A DNA stretch of 64,000 nt from Oceanobacillus rekensis. GTDB taxonomy: Bacteria; Bacillota; Bacilli; Bacillales; Amphibacillaceae. Below, piece by piece: positions 9,522 through 17,397 of the stretch. The DNA lies in assembly GCF_002153375.1 (NCBI RefSeq), contig NZ_MTBQ01000001.1:310001-374000 (forward strand), in the 5' to 3' direction. How positions within the stretch are numbered: position 1 is the first letter of the stretch; each line of letters starts with the position of its first letter. The position numbers and the translations under genes were made by a program. The notes beneath the pieces were generated by a model. The model made no database searches and was not told the origin of the DNA. It was given only the letters and a program-made list of their open reading frames with translations.

Positions 9522-9878
9522 TTAACCTTCCTGCCCCAATTGCAATGGTACAAGAGCCGCATCTCCCCATAATCTTTCCAAATTATAGTAGTGACGTTCA
9601 TCTTTATGGAATATATGACATACGATATCACCTATATCTACCAGAACCCAGCGTGCCTGTTCAAATCCTTCCATTCTTTTAACGGGTATATCCTTTTCAT
9701 TCATTGCATCCTGAATACCTCTGGCAATAGCCTGTACTTGTCTTTCTGTGTTGCCATGGCAAATCAGAAAGTAATCTGCTACAAGTGACACTTGATTCAT
9801 ATCCATTGCAATAATGTCTTCCGCTCGCTTATCGTCACAAGCTTCAGCGATAATTCCTACTAATTCATTATGTTCCAT
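9522..9878 (-). CDS. rsfS: Ribosome silencing factor RsfS
   Basis: RsfS binds ribosomal protein uL14 on the 50S subunit and blocks joining with the 30S, slowing translation on nutrient shortage. The conserved core DDKRAEDIIAMDMNQVS and RQVQAIARGIQDA is present. I start at ATG 9878 (MEHNELVG), about 10 nt after GGAGGG, giving 118 residues, the same as B. subtilis YqeL. An upstream in-frame ATG (9896) lies inside yqeK and overlaps the ribosome site. It is coupled with yqeK. Confidence 0.92.
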   Translation of the reverse strand: MEHNELVGIIAEACDDKRAEDIIAMDMNQVSLVADYFLICHGNTERQVQAIARGIQDAMNEKDIPVKRMEGFEQARWVLVDIGDIVCHIFHKDERHYYNLERLWGDAALVPLQLGQEG

Positions 9879-9882
9879 ATAA

Positions 9883-10455
9883 TTAAATCCCTCCATTTAA
9901 TTGTCGTGTTAAATCATTATATGCATAAAAAGTGTCCGGATAAACGGCTGCATTCTTACCCATTAAATGACTAATTGTATTTTTGGATGCCATCCAACAT
10001 GCTTTCGTCAAATCCAGCTCCGCCATCTCTCTAACTTCTTCAACACCAGGGAAATTCCTGCCAGGCTCAATATAATCAGCAAGAAAAATAACTTTGTCCA
10101 ACTTACTCATATTAGCTCTTCCTGTTGTATGATAATGAATTGCATCTTGTATTTCACAATCCGTTATTCCATGTTCTGCTTCAACTAGTAATGCCCCAAC
10201 AGGTCCATGCCATAATTCAGAATGGTACTTGAGAAGGTCTTTCGGTAATGTTGACTTCTTAATCCAATGTTCCATTTCTCTTAGCGGACGATATTTCGCG
10301 TAATCATGAAAAACTGCCGCAAGTTCAGCCTTTACTGCTGACTCATGATATGTTTGAGCAAGCTTTACTGCTGTATCTACCACACGGAGCGTGTGCTTGA
10401 ATCTTGCATCTGTTAAATGTGGTTTGACTTTTTCAATTGCCAAATCAATTTCCAT
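9883..10455 (-). CDS. yqeK: HD-domain nucleotide hydrolase YqeK (diadenosine tetraphosphatase type)
   Basis: A 190-residue HD-superfamily phosphohydrolase. The metal motifs are H in FKHTLRV (near residue 19), HDYAKYRP (near 50) and the HYHTTGR segment (near 107). YqeK-family proteins have been shown to hydrolyse Ap4A symmetrically to ADP. Its start overlaps the end of nadD by 11 nt, so the two are translationally coupled. Some genomes fuse the two activities, in line with a shared role in adenylate dinucleotide metabolism. Confidence 0.92.
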   Translation of the reverse strand: MEIDLAIEKVKPHLTDARFKHTLRVVDTAVKLAQTYHESAVKAELAAVFHDYAKYRPLREMEHWIKKSTLPKDLLKYHSELWHGPVGALLVEAEHGITDCEIQDAIHYHTTGRANMSKLDKVIFLADYIEPGRNFPGVEEVREMAELDLTKACWMASKNTISHLMGKNAAVYPDTFYAYNDLTRQLNGGI

Positions 10456-11011
10456 ATAAATGATTCTCCTTGATATAGGAAACGACAGGATCAGGTATGA
10501 TATAGTTGACAGACCTTTTGGACCTTAACCATTTTCGTAACATAGTAGATGAAATATCAATCATTGGTATGTCAACTTCCGTTATAGGATATCGCGTATT
10601 TAGTTCATAACCGGAACGTTTAACACCAATAAAGTTTATAATTGAAAAAAGTTCATCCACCTTGTACCAATTTGGTAGATACTCAACCATATCTGCCCCA
10701 ATGATAAAATAAAACTCTTTATCTGGGTACTGCTCCTTTAGAATTTCCATTGTATCTAATGTATATGATTTACCTGTACGTTCTATTTCAATTGTATTTA
10801 CTTTAAAGAAAGGATTGCTGTTTGTTGCCAACTGCAGCATCTTAATCCGTTCAGATGCCGTTGTCTTTGCAGCATTTTTATGTGGTGGTGTATAGGTTGG
10901 AATGAACCATACTTCCTTCAATCCCATAGCAAGCCTGACTTCTTCTGCAACTAAAAGATGCCCTAAATGTGGCGGGTCAAATGTACCGCCCAATATTCCA
11001 ATCCGCTCCAT
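10445..11011 (-). CDS. nadD: Nicotinate-mononucleotide adenylyltransferase
   Basis: NadD joins NaMN and ATP to give deamido-NAD, the penultimate step of NAD synthesis. The nucleotidyltransferase motifs are plain: GGTFDPPHLGHL (near residue 8, the HxGH site) and ISSTMLRKWL (near 154, the SxxxR site). Length 188 is normal. The ribosome site AAGGGG is 7 nt before ATG. It sits between yhbY and yqeK, as in B. subtilis. Confidence 0.96.
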   Translation of the reverse strand: MERIGILGGTFDPPHLGHLLVAEEVRLAMGLKEVWFIPTYTPPHKNAAKTTASERIKMLQLATNSNPFFKVNTIEIERTGKSYTLDTMEILKEQYPDKEFYFIIGADMVEYLPNWYKVDELFSIINFIGVKRSGYELNTRYPITEVDIPMIDISSTMLRKWLRSKRSVNYIIPDPVVSYIKENHLYGN

Positions 11012-11070
11012 TTACAAACCCCTTTGACATTTATTGTCTTTACGAACACTTTAGGTTGCTTAAGTTTTAC

Positions 11071-11361
11071 CTAAGGTAGTTGCAGATTTTTATTTTCTTT
11101 TGATTCCTTATATAATACAATGTTTTTCCCTATAATCTGTACAATATCTGATTGCGTACCTTCCGATAACTGCTTTGCAACTGTATCTTTGTCCTCCAAA
11201 CAGTTTTGAAGAATACTCACTTTTAAAAGCTCTCTTTTCTCTAAGGCTTCTGAGATTTGTTCGATCATATTTTCATTTACGCCAACTTTACCTACTTGAA
11301 AAATTGGTTTTAAATGATGTGCTTCAGACCTTAAAAATCCTTTTTGTTTTCCTGTTAACAT
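11071..11361 (-). CDS. yhbY: CRM-domain RNA-binding protein YhbY/YqeI
   Basis: A 96-residue single-domain CRS1-YhbY (CRM) protein that associates with pre-50S ribosomal particles. The start MLTGKQKGFLRSEAHHLKPIFQVGK and the GKN loop (IIGKNIVLY, near residue 79) are typical; the family's GxxG-type loop is seen as VGKVGVNE. It begins one base after the aroE stop region, in the yqe operon with other ribosome-assembly genes (yqeH, rsfS). Confidence 0.93.
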   Translation of the reverse strand: MLTGKQKGFLRSEAHHLKPIFQVGKVGVNENMIEQISEALEKRELLKVSILQNCLEDKDTVAKQLSEGTQSDIVQIIGKNIVLYKESKENKNLQLP

Positions 11362-11362
11362 A

Positions 11363-12208
11363 TTATCTTCCTTCCAATATATCTTTTAATTTTACTTCCA
11401 TATCATCCATTTTTATTTTCTTACCTGTCCATATTTCAAATGCATATTGGGCTTGATATAACAGCATTGTATGACCTTGATGTGTCATAGCACCTCGTTC
11501 AGCCGAACATCTCAAGAATTTTGTTTGTATGGGCTGGTAAACAATATCACTGACAATTGCATTTGTTTTAATATTGTCTGATTTTATAATCGTATCATTT
11601 TGTTTTGGTTTCATGCCAACAGAGGTTGTTTGGATAATGAGATCATAGTTTCCAGCATGTTTCTCGGCCTCTTCCAATGAGAGTATTTCCGTTTGTGCTG
11701 AAGAATTAGCTGCCTCAGTAATCTCCTCGGCACTGGCCCGTGTTCGATTCGCTATATCAATTGTTGTGAATCCGGAAGCATCCAAGGCGTAATAAATCGC
11801 TCTTGTGGCACCCCCAGCTCCAAGTAATAATACCCGCTTCTTTTTATCCGTGAAAAGTTCGGGATACATACTTTCCAAAGAACGCAAATAACCAATTCCA
11901 TCCGTATTATAACCAATCCACCTGCCATTTTTATTTACAACTGTATTGACAGCACCCATTTTCCTTGCTGTTTCATCCAATACATCCAGAAATGGTATAA
12001 TTGCCTGCTTATATGGAACAGTGACATTAAAACCATCTATCTGTTCCTTTTTTAACCGATTCATTTGTTCTTCAAAAGAGTCTTCCGGATTGATTTCATT
12101 AATTGTATACGTCCCCTGTAAATTAGCTTTCTCAAGAAATTGCTCATGTATCCAAGGGGAAAGGGAATGTTTAATCGGATAGCCGATTAGTTTTAAATGA
12201 TATACCAA
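11363..12208 (-). CDS. aroE: Shikimate dehydrogenase
   Basis: AroE reduces 3-dehydroshikimate to shikimate with NADPH in aromatic amino acid synthesis. The shikimate site is seen as KHSLSPWIH (near residue 13) and NVTVPYK (near 61, catalytic Lys), the conserved Asp in NTDGIGY (near 100), and the NADP site as LGAGGATRAI (near 129). Length 281 fits. It starts at TTG, 6 nt after GGAGGG. It sits inside the ribosome-assembly operon, a conserved Bacillus arrangement. Confidence 0.96.
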   Translation of the reverse strand: MVYHLKLIGYPIKHSLSPWIHEQFLEKANLQGTYTINEINPEDSFEEQMNRLKKEQIDGFNVTVPYKQAIIPFLDVLDETARKMGAVNTVVNKNGRWIGYNTDGIGYLRSLESMYPELFTDKKKRVLLLGAGGATRAIYYALDASGFTTIDIANRTRASAEEITEAANSSAQTEILSLEEAEKHAGNYDLIIQTTSVGMKPKQNDTIIKSDNIKTNAIVSDIVYQPIQTKFLRCSAERGAMTHQGHTMLLYQAQYAFEIWTGKKIKMDDMEVKLKDILEGR

Positions 12209-12220
12209 TAGGAACCCTCC

Positions 12221-13321
12221 TTACAAAAGCGAGTTGCGAATTGAAACCGCGACACCTTTTGGACTATGTGCTGAAACTGTTGTATTTGCGCCAGTTATGC
12301 TTACCCAACCTAAACCAGGGAAAACAATATCTGTTTTATTCCCGTCTATCTTAAACGTACTAGAAACCAACTTAGGTAATTGTTCGAGTGTTTTCTCATT
12401 TGGTGGAGAAAGCATTTCTCCTACATGATTAGCGTATAGTTCATCAGCTTTTTCCAGCTTCGTGCGATGAATGGATAAATCATTTGAAAAATAACAAACA
12501 AATGATTGCCTGTCTCCTTTTATAAAATCAATCCGGGCTAAGCCGCCGAAAAATAAGGTTTGCTGGCTGTTTAACTGGTAAACTCTCGCTTTGATTTCCT
12601 TTTTTGGTGTAATAATCTTAAGATCTTCTTCAGAAATATAATGGGCCATCTGCTGCTTATTGACAATTCCTGGTGTATCGATCAATGCTGAAGTTTCATC
12701 CAATGGAATCTCAATAAAACCTAAAGTAGTCCCAGGGAAGTAGGATGTCGTTATCACTTCCCCTATACCTGTTGATTGCTTAATCAAACGGTTAATAAAA
12801 GTGGATTTCCCTACATTTGTTGTCCCTACAATATATACATTTTTATTATTTCGATATTCTTCAATCTCATGGGTAAGCTCCTCAATGCCTGTCCCCTTCA
12901 CAGAAGAGATTAAGAAAACATCCTTTACTTTTATTCCAGCTTCTTTTGCTTCTGACCGAAGCCATTGCTCCAAACGATTACGATTTGTCGATTTTGGCAG
13001 AAGGTCTAGTTTATTGCCAACTAGTATAATAGGATTGTTTCCTGTTATTCTTGGAAGGCTTTTTATTAAACTGCCATTTACATCAAAAATATCAATTACA
13101 TGAACAACAAGTCCATTTGCTTCCCTTATTGAGCTTACCATCTGAAGGAAGTCGTCATCTGTAATCGAAACCTCTTGTATTTCATTATAATGTTTTAATC
13201 GGAAGCATCGCTTACATAATATATTTTCCTTCTCCAATGATGAAGAAGGCGTATAACCTGTAGCCTCCGGATATTCTGTCTGGATTTTCACTCCACACCC
13301 TTGGCAATATATTGTTTCCAA
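12221..13321 (-). CDS. yqeH: Circularly permuted GTPase YqeH, 30S assembly factor
   Basis: YqeH is needed for 30S subunit assembly. The N-terminus has a four-cysteine zinc site (CQGCG near residue 5, CKRCF near 36). The GTPase motifs occur in permuted order, which defines the family: G4 VGNKLDLL (near 100), G5 SSVKGTG (near 142), G1 GTTNVGKST (near 166) and G3 DTPG (near 216). It starts at TTG with a GGGAGG site. The C-terminal part has the usual treble-clef/beta domain. It follows yqeG by 2 nt. Confidence 0.95.
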   Translation of the reverse strand: METIYCQGCGVKIQTEYPEATGYTPSSSLEKENILCKRCFRLKHYNEIQEVSITDDDFLQMVSSIREANGLVVHVIDIFDVNGSLIKSLPRITGNNPIILVGNKLDLLPKSTNRNRLEQWLRSEAKEAGIKVKDVFLISSVKGTGIEELTHEIEEYRNNKNVYIVGTTNVGKSTFINRLIKQSTGIGEVITTSYFPGTTLGFIEIPLDETSALIDTPGIVNKQQMAHYISEEDLKIITPKKEIKARVYQLNSQQTLFFGGLARIDFIKGDRQSFVCYFSNDLSIHRTKLEKADELYANHVGEMLSPPNEKTLEQLPKLVSSTFKIDGNKTDIVFPGLGWVSITGANTTVSAHSPKGVAVSIRNSLL

Positions 13322-13323
13322 AT

Positions 13324-13839
13324 CTATTCCTCCCAGCTAATTTTACCTTTACGTCTAAAATAGTTCAGTATTTTACGTTCAATTTTACGATTAAACCTTG
13401 TTATTTTTCCATCGGTCTGGACAATTGGTACAACTAAAATCGTGTAAAAACCAGACAGATTACCACCAAGTACATCGGTCAATAACTGATCACCGATGAC
13501 AACGACTTCTTTCTTCTTTACTTCCATTTCTCTAGCAACTGTCTTAAATGCATTACTCAATGGTTTTCTTGCACTGTAAACAAAGGGAGTGCTTAATGGT
13601 TCAGAGAAAATTTCAACGCGTTCTTTGTTATTGTTTGAAATAATCGTTACTTTTATATCATGGTCCTTCATTAGCTTAAACCATTGGATAACCTCTGGTG
13701 TAGCATCCTTTACATCCCAGGCTACTAGTGTGTTGTCCAGGTCAGTAATTATCCCCTTAATACCTCTTTTTTTTAATGCCTGTGGTTGTATATCGAACAC
13801 ACTCTTCACATGTTCGCTTGGCAAAAAATAACTTAACAT
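13324..13839 (-). CDS. yqeG: HAD-superfamily IIIA phosphatase YqeG
   Basis: A haloacid-dehalogenase-fold phosphatase (YqeG subfamily, HAD IIIA). The nucleophile motif ITDLDNTLVAWD lies near residue 32, motif II is seen as IISNN (near 68) and motif III/IV as VIGDQLLTDVLGGN (near 115). The substrate is uncertain; plant relatives are phosphatidylglycerophosphate phosphatases. I start at ATG 13839 (MLSYFLP), 6 nt after GAGGTG; an in-frame GTG 9 nt upstream has no suitable site. It is the first gene of the yqeG-yqeM operon. Confidence 0.93.
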   Translation of the reverse strand: MLSYFLPSEHVKSVFDIQPQALKKRGIKGIITDLDNTLVAWDVKDATPEVIQWFKLMKDHDIKVTIISNNNKERVEIFSEPLSTPFVYSARKPLSNAFKTVAREMEVKKKEVVVIGDQLLTDVLGGNLSGFYTILVVPIVQTDGKITRFNRKIERKILNYFRRKGKISWEE

Positions 13840-14056
13840 CCATAACACCTCGAGTACCTTTAATTAGTATTATTAAAATACAATACCTCATTATAACCTA
13901 ATCCTATAATAACTTACTATAGTTTTACAGTGAAAACCGTTTGTTGTCTATTAAGAACCAATAAATTATATCTATATGTGTAAAAACATATCGAAATCAC
14001 CGAAGAATCGGTAAAAAACGAAAAAATCGTTCGACAAATTACATCCTTTTCCGCAT

Positions 14057-14162
14057 TGTGGATAACTTTACTAACATTAGAAACGGTTTAAATTTGGTCT
14101 TAAATTGTTAATTTAACAACATTATACACAAGTTATCTACAACCTGATGTAGATAACTTGTG
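14057..14162. promoter_or_regulatory. DnaA-box cluster with a 15-bp palindrome upstream of sda
   Basis: The 398-base gap between yqeG and sda holds four DnaA-box-like 9-mers: a perfect TGTGGATAA (14057-14065), TTATACACA (14122-14130), TTATCTACA (14133-14141) and its reverse TGTAGATAA (14148-14156). The last two lie in a perfect inverted repeat with 15-bp arms (14127-14141 and 14148-14162) and a 6-base spacer. In B. subtilis, sda transcription is controlled by DnaA through boxes upstream. The palindrome ends just before the predicted -35 element. I see nothing else definite in 13840-14056. Confidence 0.8.
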
Positions 14163-14164
14163 CC

Positions 14165-14193
14165 TTGTCCTCTCCAGTTAAACATGGTAAATT
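14165..14193 (+). promoter_or_regulatory. Probable sigma-A promoter of sda
   Basis: TTGTCC (14165-14170), a 17-base spacer and TAAATT (14188-14193) lie directly after the DnaA-box palindrome and about 45 nt before the sda start. Confidence 0.5.
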
Positions 14194-14237
14194 ATTAATA
14201 ACTTCAAACTAGAATAATTTTTTAGGAGGGCTGTATT

Positions 14238-14384
14238 ATGGAAAGTTTATCAGATGAGTTATTGCTGGAGTCCTATTATACAGCATGTGAATTAAAATTA
14301 AGCCCTGATTTCATTTCACTTTTTGAAGAAGAGATCCATAAAAGATCTTTAGCCCATAAAATTAAACAATCAAAATTTGGTTAA
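14238..14384 (+). CDS. sda: Sda, checkpoint inhibitor of sporulation initiation
   Basis: Sda is a small helical hairpin that binds sporulation sensor kinases such as KinA and blocks phosphorelay start when replication is active or damaged. This 48-residue protein begins MESLSDELLLESYYTACEL and contains RSLAHKI, closely matching the Sda pattern (LSDELLIESY...RRSLGH in B. subtilis). The ribosome site AGGAGGG is 7 nt before ATG. Position next to yqeG matches B. subtilis. The upstream DnaA boxes suggest coupling of expression to DnaA activity. Confidence 0.92.
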   Translation: MESLSDELLLESYYTACELKLSPDFISLFEEEIHKRSLAHKIKQSKFG

Positions 14385-14464
14385 AATCATATGTTTTCAA
14401 TGTTTTATTCTTTGCCTACTATCACTTGTTCGTTAACCTATGATTATGAGATTTTTGTAAGTTC

Positions 14465-14496
14465 AAAGACCCCTATCTAATTGATAGGGGTCTTTT
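14465..14496 (+). terminator. Terminator of sda
   Basis: A 13-bp perfect stem (AAAGACCCCTATC 14465-14477 with 14483-14495), a 5-base loop and a T-run. It separates sda from the Mrp operon. Confidence 0.92.
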
Positions 14497-14733
14497 CTTT
14501 TAATGACAAAATCAATTGTGGTAAACTAATGGTAAGTTTTATTTTTACATAGTAGAGAACTGATTTGATTGTATTATAAACCCGTATTATATCAACATAG
14601 TTCATACTTCCAACCAATAGCAGTTACACTAAACCCTGTAGATCTGCCCCGATCTCTATCAATTAAAGCCACTCGATAACTTTACAAAATCGAAGAAAAC
14701 AATCTATGTTTTTCAGCTAAGGAGGAATACCAT
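14497..14733 (+). promoter_or_regulatory. Upstream region of the mrp operon, no clear element
   Basis: This 237-base stretch should contain the mrp promoter and leader. A weak candidate is TTGATT (14565-14570), 17 bases, TATATC (14588-14593). I recognise no riboswitch or small gene here. Confidence 0.25.
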
Positions 14734-17058
14734 TTGATGATTTATGCAATTTTTGCCCCATTATTTTTGGCTCTATTTGTTCCATTGTTAAGTAGGATAA
14801 AAGATAAAATACATACTGGTGTTTTCGTGTTTTTCATACCGTTTGTCATTTTTCTGTACTTTGTAAGATTTATTGGTAATGATTTTCAACCAATTAGGGA
14901 GACGGTAAATTGGATACCTTCCATGGGAATAAATTTTGATTTCTATCTCGATGGTTTAAGTTTACTATTCGTGCTTCTTATTAGTGGTATTGGTGCATTA
15001 GTTGTACTTTACTCTGTATTTTACTTGAGTAAATCGGAGAAACTGGGGTCTTTCTACGTCTACTTACTAATGTTTATGGCAGCAATGTTAGGTGTTGTAC
15101 TTTCCGATAATGTTTTCGTGCTTTATACATTTTGGGAATTAACATCTATATCTTCTTTCTTGCTTATTGGGTACTGGAATTTTAAAGAACGTTCAAGATA
15201 TGGTGCACAAAAATCGATGCTTATAACGGTATTTGGTGGATTAAGCATGCTTGGTGGTTTTATCCTTTTGACAATCATTACTGGAACAACAAGTATTCAG
15301 GGGATGATTGGACAAGTGGATGTCATTTTGAGCAGTGATTATTTACTTTTAATACTTGTATTAATTTTATTGGGTGCTTTTACAAAATCAGCTCAATTTC
15401 CTTTCCACATTTGGCTACCAGATGCAATGGAAGCTCCGACACCAGTCAGTGCTTACTTGCACTCTGCTACAATGGTCAAGGCAGGGATCTATCTTGTAGC
15501 AAGATTTTCACCGATATTCTCTGGCTATGAATGGTTCTTTATCATCGTAAGTCTCGTAGGTCTCCTTACTATGTTATGGGGTTCGTATATGGCTGTAAGG
15601 CAAACCGATCTAAAAGCAATCTTAGCTTTTTCGACAATCAGTCAGCTTGGTATGATTATGGCCATGCTTGGATTCGGAACTGAGGCTGCTGTATTTGCGG
15701 CAATGTTCCATATTTTAAACCATGCTACATTTAAAGGAAGTCTCTTTATGATTACTGGTATCATTGATCATGAAACAGGGACAAGAGATATTCGTAAACT
15801 CGGTGGTTTAATGACATTTATGCCAATGACAGCAACGCTTGCCTTGTTTGGAACCTTCTCCATGGCCGGTGTCCCATTACCATTCTTAAATGGATTCTAT
15901 AGTAAAGAATTGTTCTTTGAATCTACACTTGGTTTGGATGGTGCCAATTTCCTTAGTCAGCTAATTCCTTATATTGCAGTGATTGCAAGTATCTTTACAT
16001 TTGTCTATTCCATGTATTATTTCTTTGGAGTATTTACTGGACCAAATCATGTCGGGAAATTACCTAAGAAGCCACATGAAGCTCCATTTGGAATGTTGAT
16101 CGCCCCTATTATTCTGATCCTAGGAGTAATCTTAATCGGTCTCTTCCCAAATATGGTAAATGCACCATTCTTGCAACATGCAGCAGAGGCTGTAAATAGT
16201 GGAGTGGAATATCAAGAAATCTATTTTTGGCATGGATGGACTAGCCCAGCCTTTATTATGTCTCTAATTGTTGTTGGTGTAGGAATTATTCTCTTCCTAA
16301 CCCGAAAAAAATGGACTGGAATTTATCGTGTATTACCTGGAAATTTAAGTTTCAATAAAGTGTATGATAGTTTGTTGAAAAAGGTTGATACGTACTCTGC
16401 GGGTATAACTAACGTTTATATGACCGGCTCATTAAAAACATATATGGTACTCATTCTAGGTGCCATGTTTATCGTTACCATCTCATTCATGCTGATTACA
16501 GATGGACTTACCATTAGTTTTGATGATATTGCTGAAATAACAATACTGGAAGTATCCGTAGTAATCATCATTATTATTGGTGCTATTGCAACTCTATTTA
16601 CTAGGAGTAATCTTGCATTAGTTTTAGTTACAGGTATTGTTGGCTACGGCGTTTCCATGCTGTTTGCTATCTATCGTGCACCAGATATTGCATTAACACA
16701 ACTTGTTGTAGAAACAATTTCAATTGCACTGTTCCTTCTTTGTTTCTATCACTTGCCTAAATTAAAGAAACGAGAAGAAAGTGTCGGGTCCAAAACAGTA
16801 AACATTATTATCTCAGTCGGATTTGGTTTAATGATGACCTTGATTGGTATTTCTGCCCATAGCACAAACTGGTTTGCTCCCATATCTGATTATTTCGTGG
16901 AAACCTCTTACACACTTGGTGGTGGGAATAATATAGTTAACGTAATTCTTGTAGATATGCGTGGTTTGGATACATTGTTTGAAATTACCGTGCTAGGGAT
17001 TGCAGCCCTGGCTATTATTGGCCTCATTAAACTAACTAGTAACAAGGAGGCGAAATAA
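14734..17058 (+). CDS. mrpA: Mrp Na+/H+ antiporter subunit A
   Basis: MrpA is the largest subunit of the multi-subunit Mrp sodium/proton antiporter, related to NuoL of complex I. The 774-residue protein has many helices, the NuoL/proton-antiporter core (VKAGIYLVARFSPI near 250; residues around TFWELTSISSFLLIGYW near 130 carry the conserved Glu) and the MrpA-specific C-terminal extension with the MbhE-like end (LVDMRGLDTLFEITVL near 738). Start: TTG 14734, 8 nt after AAGGAGG, or the next ATG at 14737. The length equals a stand-alone MrpA. It is not an MrpA-MrpB fusion, since no MnhB-type GHNxPGGGF segment is present. Confidence 0.95.
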   Translation: MMIYAIFAPLFLALFVPLLSRIKDKIHTGVFVFFIPFVIFLYFVRFIGNDFQPIRETVNWIPSMGINFDFYLDGLSLLFVLLISGIGALVVLYSVFYLSKSEKLGSFYVYLLMFMAAMLGVVLSDNVFVLYTFWELTSISSFLLIGYWNFKERSRYGAQKSMLITVFGGLSMLGGFILLTIITGTTSIQGMIGQVDVILSSDYLLLILVLILLGAFTKSAQFPFHIWLPDAMEAPTPVSAYLHSATMVKAGIYLVARFSPIFSGYEWFFIIVSLVGLLTMLWGSYMAVRQTDLKAILAFSTISQLGMIMAMLGFGTEAAVFAAMFHILNHATFKGSLFMITGIIDHETGTRDIRKLGGLMTFMPMTATLALFGTFSMAGVPLPFLNGFYSKELFFESTLGLDGANFLSQLIPYIAVIASIFTFVYSMYYFFGVFTGPNHVGKLPKKPHEAPFGMLIAPIILILGVILIGLFPNMVNAPFLQHAAEAVNSGVEYQEIYFWHGWTSPAFIMSLIVVGVGIILFLTRKKWTGIYRVLPGNLSFNKVYDSLLKKVDTYSAGITNVYMTGSLKTYMVLILGAMFIVTISFMLITDGLTISFDDIAEITILEVSVVIIIIIGAIATLFTRSNLALVLVTGIVGYGVSMLFAIYRAPDIALTQLVVETISIALFLLCFYHLPKLKKREESVGSKTVNIIISVGFGLMMTLIGISAHSTNWFAPISDYFVETSYTLGGGNNIVNVILVDMRGLDTLFEITVLGIAALAIIGLIKLTSNKEAK

Positions 17059-17397
17059 TTGGAAATTATTATTTTGATACTTGCTGGTGTCTTGTTTGCA
17101 ACAGCAATCTATAATTTATTACAAAAGCAATTGTTTCGAATTATTATTGGTACGGTTCTATTATCACATGGTGCACATCTATTCATTTTAACAATGGGGA
17201 AATTAAAAAGAGGTCAGCCGCCAGTGCTGACCGATGGAGTAACAGATTATAGTGATCCATTGCCACAGGCTTTAATTCTCACATCTATTGTTATAAGTTT
17301 CGGTATTACAGCCCTCTTACTGGTATTGGCATATCGAACTACACAGGAAAACAAAACAGATAATATGGAAGAGTTGAGGGGTAATTCAAATGAGTAA
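17059..17397 (+). CDS. mrpC: Mrp antiporter subunit C
   Basis: A small NuoK-like subunit of 112 residues with three membrane helices (about 2-22, 27-47 and 70-92). The pattern LSHGAHLFILTMG (near residue 35) and LPQALILTSIVISFGITA (near 70) is typical of MrpC/MnhC. It starts with TTG immediately after the mrpA stop (no gap), with the ribosome site AAGGAGG inside the mrpA end. The mrpB gene normally found here is missing. Confidence 0.94.
   Translation: MEIIILILAGVLFATAIYNLLQKQLFRIIIGTVLLSHGAHLFILTMGKLKRGQPPVLTDGVTDYSDPLPQALILTSIVISFGITALLLVLAYRTTQENKTDNMEELRGNSNE

Noticed and set aside
14127-14162. The sda-upstream palindrome as a terminator of an upstream plus-strand gene
   Set aside because: No plus-strand gene precedes it and there is no T-run; its arms are DnaA boxes, which explain it better.
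14734-17058. mrpA as an MrpA-MrpB fusion that would explain the missing mrpB
   Set aside because: The protein is 774 residues, has the normal MrpA C-terminal end, and shows no MnhB-like segment.
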